NCBI GenBank assembly: GCA_964595905.1
Contig: CAZQSU010000003.1
Span: forward strand, 1-64,000
Length of the DNA: 64,000 nucleotides
Direction of reading: 5' to 3'
From: JAFDWI01 sp964595905
GTDB taxonomy: Bacteria > Actinomycetota > Acidimicrobiia > Acidimicrobiales > Iamiaceae
The position numbers and the translations under genes are program-made. Every line of letters begins with the position of its first letter. The first letter of the stretch is position 1. This document shows, one piece after another, positions 59,136-64,000 of the stretch. Under the pieces are notes generated by a model that saw nothing but the letters and a program-made list of their open reading frames with translations, was not told the DNA's origin and searched no databases.

Positions 59136-59196
59136 TTCGGAGGATCGGACCTGACCGGCCCGTTCGGATCCACGACCCCAGAAGGTGAGCGTCCCT

Positions 59197-60363
59197 GTGC
59201 CCGAGGCCTACATCGTCGATGCCGTTCGAACCCCCGTGGGGCGGCGCGGAGGGGGACTGTCCCAGGTCCATCCTGCGGACCTGGGCGCCCATCCGCTGAC
59301 CGCGCTCATCGAGCGGACCGGCATCGACCCGGGTGCCGTCGAAGACGTCGTCTACGGCTGTGTCGACACGATCGGTGGCCAGGCGGGTGACATCGCCCGG
59401 ACCTGTTGGTTGGCCGCGGGACTGCCCGACCACGTGCCGGGCACCACCGTCGACCGCCAGTGCGGGTCGTCTCAGCAGGCCGTGCATTTCGCCGCGCAGG
59501 CGGTCATGTCGGGCACCAGCGACGTGGTGGTGGCCGGCGGCGTGCAGCAGATGTCCCAGATCCCGATCTCCGCCGCGATGCTGACCGGCGCCGCGTACGG
59601 GTTCGACGATCCCTTCAGCGGGTCGACCGGGTGGGTCGAGCGTTACGGCACCCAGGAGGTGTCGCAGTTCCGCTCGGCCGAGATGATCGCCGAGCGCTGG
59701 GACTGCAGCCGCGACGACATGGAGCACTTCGCCGTCGACTCGCACGAAAAAGCGATCCGGGCCCGGGCCGAAGGACGCTTCGAGGCCGAGATCGTCGCCT
59801 TGGGCGATGCCACGGCCGATGAAGGGCCACGCGAACCGAACTGGGAGAAGATCCGTTCGCTGCCCACGCTCACCGAAGGGGGCCGCGTCACCGCGGCGTG
59901 TGCGTCACAGATCTCCGATGCCGCGGTGGCCATGCTGATCGTCAACGAACAGGGCCTCGCCGACCACGGCCTGACCCCACGGGCACGCATCCACCACCTC
60001 TCGGTGCTGGCCGACGACCCCGTGTGGATGCTCACCGCTCCGATCCCCGCCACCCGCCGGGCACTGGAGAAGACCGGCATGAGCCTCGACGACATCGATC
60101 TGGTCGAGATCAACGAGGCGTTCGCCCCGGTGGTGATGGCCTGGATGAAAGAACTCGACGCCGACCCGGCCAAGGTCAACGTCAACGGTGGGGCGATCGC
60201 GCTGGGTCACCCGCTCGGCGCCACCGGTGCACGGCTGATGACCACGTTGTTGAACGAGCTGGAGCGCACCGGCGGCCGCTACGGATTGCAGACCATGTGC
60301 GAGGGCGGCGGCCAGGCGAACGTCACCATCATCGAGAATCTCGGCATCGAACGCCTTGGCTGA
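59197..60363 (+). CDS. fadA6: Thiolase FadA6 (last HIP-pathway thiolysis)
   Basis: 388 residues. AYIVDAVRTPVGRRGGGL, DTIGGQAGDIARTCWLAAG, VDRQCGSSQQAVHF (nucleophile Cys89), NEAFAPVVMAW, GGAIALGHPLGATG and MCEGGGQANVTII (second Cys) match mycobacterial FadA6 closely. FadA6 cleaves the ring-opened CoA ester late in C/D-ring degradation. GTG 59197 was chosen because AAGGTGAG stands 8 bases before it; the GTG at 59185 overlaps that site. It is alone, with operator H upstream, and is convergent to an SDR two bases away. Confidence 0.88.
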   Translation: MPEAYIVDAVRTPVGRRGGGLSQVHPADLGAHPLTALIERTGIDPGAVEDVVYGCVDTIGGQAGDIARTCWLAAGLPDHVPGTTVDRQCGSSQQAVHFAAQAVMSGTSDVVVAGGVQQMSQIPISAAMLTGAAYGFDDPFSGSTGWVERYGTQEVSQFRSAEMIAERWDCSRDDMEHFAVDSHEKAIRARAEGRFEAEIVALGDATADEGPREPNWEKIRSLPTLTEGGRVTAACASQISDAAVAMLIVNEQGLADHGLTPRARIHHLSVLADDPVWMLTAPIPATRRALEKTGMSLDDIDLVEINEAFAPVVMAWMKELDADPAKVNVNGGAIALGHPLGATGARLMTTLLNELERTGGRYGLQTMCEGGGQANVTIIENLGIERLG

Positions 60364-60365
60364 GC

Positions 60366-61241
60366 TCAGAGCTTCATGAACTTGCGGACGCCGTAGTCCT
60401 TGATGCGGTCGGGGAGCAGGCGCGCGGCCAGCACGCTCAGCTTGCCGTCGATCCCGACCTGGTAGCGGGTCGCGGGGCGTTTCGCGTCGAGCGCCCGCAT
60501 GACGACGTCGGCGGCCTTCGAGGGCGGCGCGCCCGAGGAGTCCTGCATCTCGATCCCCGCGCGGGTGCCGGCCATCAGGTCCGCGTAGCGCTCGAGCGCC
60601 TCGGCGGGGAGTTCTTCCTCGAGGCGGTCGGCGAGGCTGCGGCCCTTCTCCCAGATCGGGGTGGCGATGGCGCCGGGTTCGATGACCACCACCGAGATGC
60701 CGGTGCCGACCAGTTCCATCCGCAGCGCGTCGGCGAGGCCTTCGACGGCGAACTTCGACGACGCGTAGGGGCCGAGCATGGGCGCGGCCATGCGGCCGCT
60801 GTTGGAGCCGATGAAGATGATGCGGCCGTGACCGCCGTGCCCGTCGTCGCCCCGACGCAGCAGTGGCATGGCCGCCTTCGTGACCGTGATCTGGCCGAAG
60901 ACGTTCACGTCGAACTGCTCGCGCCACGTGTCCAGCGGCAGGTACTCGACGGGACCGCCGAGCGCGGTGCCCGCGTTGTTGACGAGCGCGGAGAGCCCGC
61001 CGTCGCCCAGAGCGTCGGCGATCGTGGCGAACGCGGATTCGACCTGGTGCTCGTCGGTCACGTCGATCGGTAGCGGGGTCAGTTCACCACGGAGTCGAGC
61101 GGCATCGGCAGTGAGTCGTTCGGCGTCTTCGTCGCGGCGGACCCCTGCGAAGACCCGCCAACCCTCGGTCGCCAGACGGAGCGCGGTGGCATGGCCGATG
61201 CCCGTGGAGGCACCGGTCACGACGACGCTGCGGGCGGTCAC
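60366..61241 (-). CDS. Short-chain dehydrogenase/reductase
   Basis: 291 residues of classical SDR: VVVTGASTGIGHATAL, NNAGTALGG, FIGSNSGRMAAPMLG and YASSKFAVEGLADAL (Tyr-x-x-x-Lys). The broad class with this spacing includes retinol and steroid dehydrogenases. It starts with GTG 61241 overlapping the Dabb gene stop. No TCTGACG operator is upstream, so it is not clearly part of the steroid regulon. Confidence 0.82.
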   Translation of the reverse strand: MTARSVVVTGASTGIGHATALRLATEGWRVFAGVRRDEDAERLTADAARLRGELTPLPIDVTDEHQVESAFATIADALGDGGLSALVNNAGTALGGPVEYLPLDTWREQFDVNVFGQITVTKAAMPLLRRGDDGHGGHGRIIFIGSNSGRMAAPMLGPYASSKFAVEGLADALRMELVGTGISVVVIEPGAIATPIWEKGRSLADRLEEELPAEALERYADLMAGTRAGIEMQDSSGAPPSKAADVVMRALDAKRPATRYQVGIDGKLSVLAARLLPDRIKDYGVRKFMKL

Positions 61242-61543
61242 TGCTCGCTCCCGTCGAAGTACTGGGTGCGCAGTGCCGTCTGAAGGATCGGAGCGATGCG
61301 CTGTTCGATCACCTGCACGTGGGCGGGATGGTTGCCATACGCATGCCACCCGGCCTCGTCGTCGAAGGTGGCGTGGACGCTCACCTGGGCGTTCTCGGTG
61401 CCGAGGCCGGCGTCGAGGTGGACCTCGTAGCTGCGCAGGTCGCCGATGGACTCGGGGAGGGGCCGCAGCCCGTCGACCACGGCCTGGTGCTGTTCGGGGG
61501 TGGACTCGGGCACGAATCGGAGCAGGACGATGTGGTGGAACAT
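61238..61543 (-). CDS. Dabb (stress-responsive A/B barrel) domain protein
   Basis: 101 residues: MFHHIVLLRFVPESTPEQ, LRSYEVHLDAGLG and FDDEAGWHAYGNHPAHVQV are the ferredoxin-like dimeric A/B-barrel signature. Function in this family is varied and mostly unknown. ATG 61543 gives the family-typical start. It overlaps the SDR by 4 bases and diverges from the GntR operon across a palindrome. Confidence 0.82.
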   Translation of the reverse strand: MFHHIVLLRFVPESTPEQHQAVVDGLRPLPESIGDLRSYEVHLDAGLGTENAQVSVHATFDDEAGWHAYGNHPAHVQVIEQRIAPILQTALRTQYFDGSEQ

Positions 61544-61604
61544 GCGGTCCAGTGTCGCGCCCGGTGTGCCCGCGGGCATCGGCCTCGACGAGTCACCCGT
61601 TGCA

Positions 61605-61638
61605 CATTGTCTGATTGTATGACATCATTGAGACAATG
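61605..61638. promoter_or_regulatory. Palindrome before the GntR operon
   Basis: CATTGTCT-N18-AGACAATG, a perfect 8+8 dyad in an AT-rich patch, ends 17 bases before the GntR start. YtrA-type GntR proteins bind such widely spaced dyads over their own promoters. Confidence 0.65.
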
Positions 61639-61655
61639 ACGGCGCAGGCCACGGC

Positions 61656-62072
61656 ATGAAGATCGAGGTCGATCTCGACTCGCCCGTGCCACCCTATGAA
61701 CAGGTGCGGGGCCAGCTCGCGGCCTACCTCGACGCCGGCGTGTTGGCACCGGGCGACCGCCTGCCGTCGATCCGGCAACTTGCGAACGACCTCGGCGTGG
61801 CGACCAACACCGTCCAGCGCGCGTACCGCGAACTGGAGGCCGAGGGGCTGATCCGTTCCCGCGGACGGCACGGCACGATCGTGTTGGAGCGGCCGGCCGA
61901 CGCTGACGGCGTCGCGGCGATCACCCCGGCGATGAAGCGGGCTGCCGACCGGCTCGCCCGGGAGGCCGCTGCGGCGGGAGGAGGGCTCGACGACGTCGTC
62001 CGGGCCGCCCGAGCCGCGTTCCTCGGTTTACCTGACACCACGATCGACACGCAGAGGGGGAACGTCTCGTGA
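61656..62072 (+). CDS. GntR-family regulator, YtrA type
   Basis: 138 residues: winged-helix GntR domain (PPYEQVRGQLAAYLDAG, GDRLPSIRQLANDLGVATNT and VQRAYRELEAEGLIRSRG) and a short C-terminal helical tail without an effector domain, as in the YtrA subfamily. Such regulators usually control membrane proteins or ABC transporters encoded in the same operon. Its stop overlaps the GTG of the membrane protein (GTGA). Confidence 0.87.
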   Translation: MKIEVDLDSPVPPYEQVRGQLAAYLDAGVLAPGDRLPSIRQLANDLGVATNTVQRAYRELEAEGLIRSRGRHGTIVLERPADADGVAAITPAMKRAADRLAREAAAAGGGLDDVVRAARAAFLGLPDTTIDTQRGNVS

Positions 62073-63127
62073 TTCTCGGTTTGGTGGCAGTTGTCGTGGT
62101 CTGCGCGGCGATCGTGTGGATGACCCCATTCGCCCGTCGCCCCGGCGGGCACCGGCTCGCCCGGTGGGTGGTGTTCGTTCTCGGAGCGATGGCCGCGCTC
62201 CTCGTGGTCGTGGAAATCGTTCCGAGCGAAGCGGCCGCCCCGGTCGTCCTCTTCGCGACCATTGCCTCGCTGGTGCTCGTGTTGCTCGCGCTCTGGGTCG
62301 TATCGGATGTCCCGAGCTCTCCCGCGCAACGCTGGGCCGAAGCCCACGGGGTGACGCTGGTGGATGCCAATCGCGCGTTCGTGGAGCGGTACGTCTCCGA
62401 GGGCCACCGCCTGCGAATGGTCTGCGGTTTCGGCGGCGCGATCGCCATCACCGCCCTTGGTCGCGGCCTCGGTATCAGTGTGCCGGTTCCGGGTTGGGTG
62501 GTGTTGATGGTCGGGTATCTGGGTGGGGTCGTGTGGTCCGAAGCGTGGCTCACCCGGCTGCCCGCGGGCACGAGGCGGAGCGCGTCGTTGACGCCCCGCC
62601 GACTGCGGAACTATCTGGCTGGACGGCTCAGGGTCGCCCAGGTCGTCGTGCCGGCCGTGGCGGTGGTCGTCGGCATCGTCGCGATGGCCCTTCCCGCAAC
62701 GCCCTCATCGGACCCGGTCACGATGGATCCGGCACCGGAAGCGGTGCTTCGCACCTCGGCGTTGCTGATCGGTCTCGCAGCCGGCCTCGTGGTGTTCGGC
62801 GTGGCCTGCTTGCAGCGCCACGTCGTGACCAAGCCCCAACCCGACGCCGACCCCGACCTGCTCGCCGCCGACGATGCGGTGCGGGCATCGTCGGTGCACC
62901 TGCTGAGTGGAACCGGTCTGGGCATCGTGCTCGGCGGGCTCACCTCGCAGGTGTGGCTGCTGGGCGACCTCGGAATCATCGGTACAGGCACCGCCGGAGG
63001 GGTCGGGCTCGGGTGCACCTTGGCGGCCCTGATCGCCTGGCGCTACTACGGTCACCGGGCCTGGATCGTTCGACGCAGCGATCATCCCGGTCTCATGGAC
63101 TCTCGTCTCGGCCGAGTCGGTTCGTGA
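62069..63127 (+). CDS. Multi-pass membrane protein of unknown function
   Basis: 352 residues with about nine hydrophobic helices: the first at 1-17 (ILGLVAVVVVCAAIVWM), pairs near 33-55 and 60-80, and others to a final pair near 305-335. A soluble segment follows the first helices (SPAQRWAEAHGVTLVDANRAF). No family is recognised. It is translationally coupled to the GntR gene and to the next gene, so it is probably the regulated membrane component. Confidence 0.7.
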   Translation: MILGLVAVVVVCAAIVWMTPFARRPGGHRLARWVVFVLGAMAALLVVVEIVPSEAAAPVVLFATIASLVLVLLALWVVSDVPSSPAQRWAEAHGVTLVDANRAFVERYVSEGHRLRMVCGFGGAIAITALGRGLGISVPVPGWVVLMVGYLGGVVWSEAWLTRLPAGTRRSASLTPRRLRNYLAGRLRVAQVVVPAVAVVVGIVAMALPATPSSDPVTMDPAPEAVLRTSALLIGLAAGLVVFGVACLQRHVVTKPQPDADPDLLAADDAVRASSVHLLSGTGLGIVLGGLTSQVWLLGDLGIIGTGTAGGVGLGCTLAALIAWRYYGHRAWIVRRSDHPGLMDSRLGRVGS

Positions 63128-64000
63128 GCGGCGAGATCGGTGCCGGTCGGCGTCGCCCGCCGAGCCTGTACGCATTGGGGATAGTCGTGGTGACCACGCT
63201 GGTGGGATTCGGGCTGTATGTGAGGGGTCCCGTCAATCCCAACGTCGTGGTCGACCTGGGCGACTCGGATGGTGGTCCGCAGGGCGCGAGCCAATGGGCA
63301 TGGACCATGATCGGCGCCCAGGGCTCCTTCGGGACGGGGCAGGGTGTGGGCCATTCGGGTCGTGTCGAGGCCGACCTGAAGATCACCAACCACAGCTTCG
63401 CCCCGCTCCGCCTGACCAGCGTGCGTCTCGAGATGGCGGACTCGGACGATCGCGTCGCGCCGACCATCTCCCAGACGCGGGGCATCCCGACCAAGGTGGG
63501 GCACGATGAGGCCGCGAGAGTGACGGTGACCGTGGATGCGCGGGCATGGTGCGCCGCGCATCCCGGAGACCGGTTCGAGTATCAGGTTCTCATCGATGCA
63601 AAGACCTCGTGGGGCATCACCCGGACGATCGGCCACAACGGCGAGGCCTCGTTCTCGTGCACCGAGGACCTGCTCCCACCCGCTGGCACGGCGCCCGCAG
63701 ATGCGACCCTCGCCCGGGCGCACGTCGCCGATGCGTTCGCGACCGCGTACGACTTCTTCGCGCCCCCGGCGCAACGCAAGGCGAGCGTCGACGACCCCGC
63801 TGGTCTCGAGGCCGTGGTCGCGACGGCGCAGACGGGACCGTATGCCTCGGCACTCGACGACGTGCGGGTCGACATCACCGAGGTCGTGTTCACGTCAGCG
63901 ACCGAGGCGGCCGTGCTGTACGACCTCGCTGGAGATCACGTGACCTACGCGACCGGCCGGATCGGCCACGCCCGCCTGGTCGACGGTCGCTGGAAGGTCA
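63124..64000 (+). CDS. Membrane-anchored protein with NTF2-like end, cut by window edge
   Basis: GTG 63124 overlaps the upstream stop (GTGA), and the frame is open to the window end (292 codons). A basic N-terminus (GAGRRRPPSLYA) precedes one membrane helix (about residues 17-33, LGIVVVTTLVGFGLYV). An extracytoplasmic beta-rich domain follows (to about residue 180, with one Cys pair, WCAAH and FSCTED). The last visible part (DAFATAYDFFAPPAQRKASV, then VLYDLAGDHV and LVDGRWKV) looks like an NTF2/SnoaL-type or Mce-associated fold. The function is unknown. Confidence 0.7.
   Translation, partial: MSGEIGAGRRRPPSLYALGIVVVTTLVGFGLYVRGPVNPNVVVDLGDSDGGPQGASQWAWTMIGAQGSFGTGQGVGHSGRVEADLKITNHSFAPLRLTSVRLEMADSDDRVAPTISQTRGIPTKVGHDEAARVTVTVDARAWCAAHPGDRFEYQVLIDAKTSWGITRTIGHNGEASFSCTEDLLPPAGTAPADATLARAHVADAFATAYDFFAPPAQRKASVDDPAGLEAVVATAQTGPYASALDDVRVDITEVVFTSATEAAVLYDLAGDHVTYATGRIGHARLVDGRWKV

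Overview
The window is very GC-rich, densely coded DNA of actinobacterial type. GTG starts are common, many genes overlap as ATGA or GTGA, several promoters look leaderless (a TANNNT box 6-9 bases before the start codon), cydD and cydC are fused, and there is an actinobacterial-type steroid C/D-ring catabolic gene set. The best guess is an Acidimicrobiia-like actinobacterium; this rests on gene content and style, not on a marker gene. No rRNA, tRNA, CRISPR array or transposase gene was seen.

The main theme is degradation of steroid rings C and D (the HIP pathway), split over several separated operons. They are: an isochorismatase-fold protein, a FadD3-type HIP-CoA ligase and a TetR regulator (9129-12108); a short-chain dehydrogenase, IpdE1/FadE30 and IpdF (24392-27307); a DUF35 protein with an Ltp-type thiolase (31201-32858); EchA20, IpdA and IpdB (40675-43106); IpdC with two acyl-CoA dehydrogenase subunits (52147-55341); and FadA6 (59197-60363). 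An acyl-CoA dehydrogenase at the left edge and a divergent LLM oxidoreductase / acyl-CoA ligase pair (21687-24187) belong to the same set. All eight loci carry one shared 17-bp palindrome, consensus TCTGACGNNNCGTCAGA, usually at the -10/+1 region. This defines a regulon, and the TetR protein next to FadD3 is the obvious candidate repressor.

Between these blocks lie a zinc alcohol dehydrogenase, an amber-interrupted Tat/glycine-rich surface protein, a crotonase-ligase operon, an epoxide-hydrolase-like enzyme, an ArsR-SulP operon, and a BlaI/M56 pair divergent from cydA-cydB-cydDC with two clear BlaI-type operators. There follow a PAS-GAF-GGDEF-EAL protein, a MaoC hydratase and an extended SDR, a MacB/FtsX-type exporter, and a NitT/TauT-like ABC transporter with a fused double permease, no binding protein, and an SDR in the same operon. 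A uronate cluster (LarA-like protein, glycosidase-like protein, UxaC, mannitol/fructuronate dehydrogenase) comes next, and the right end has LtrA, an aquaporin, RmlD, a GntR operon and a truncated membrane-anchored protein.

Accessory islands are marked by six copies of a 43-44 base hairpin repeat. Copies bracket an AbiEi/DUF559-type gene (7618-9045) and a kinase plus AAA/DUF4143 ATPase pair (49867-52044). The sixth copy has compensatory stem changes. The ATPase gene has its own degenerate tandem repeats directly upstream.
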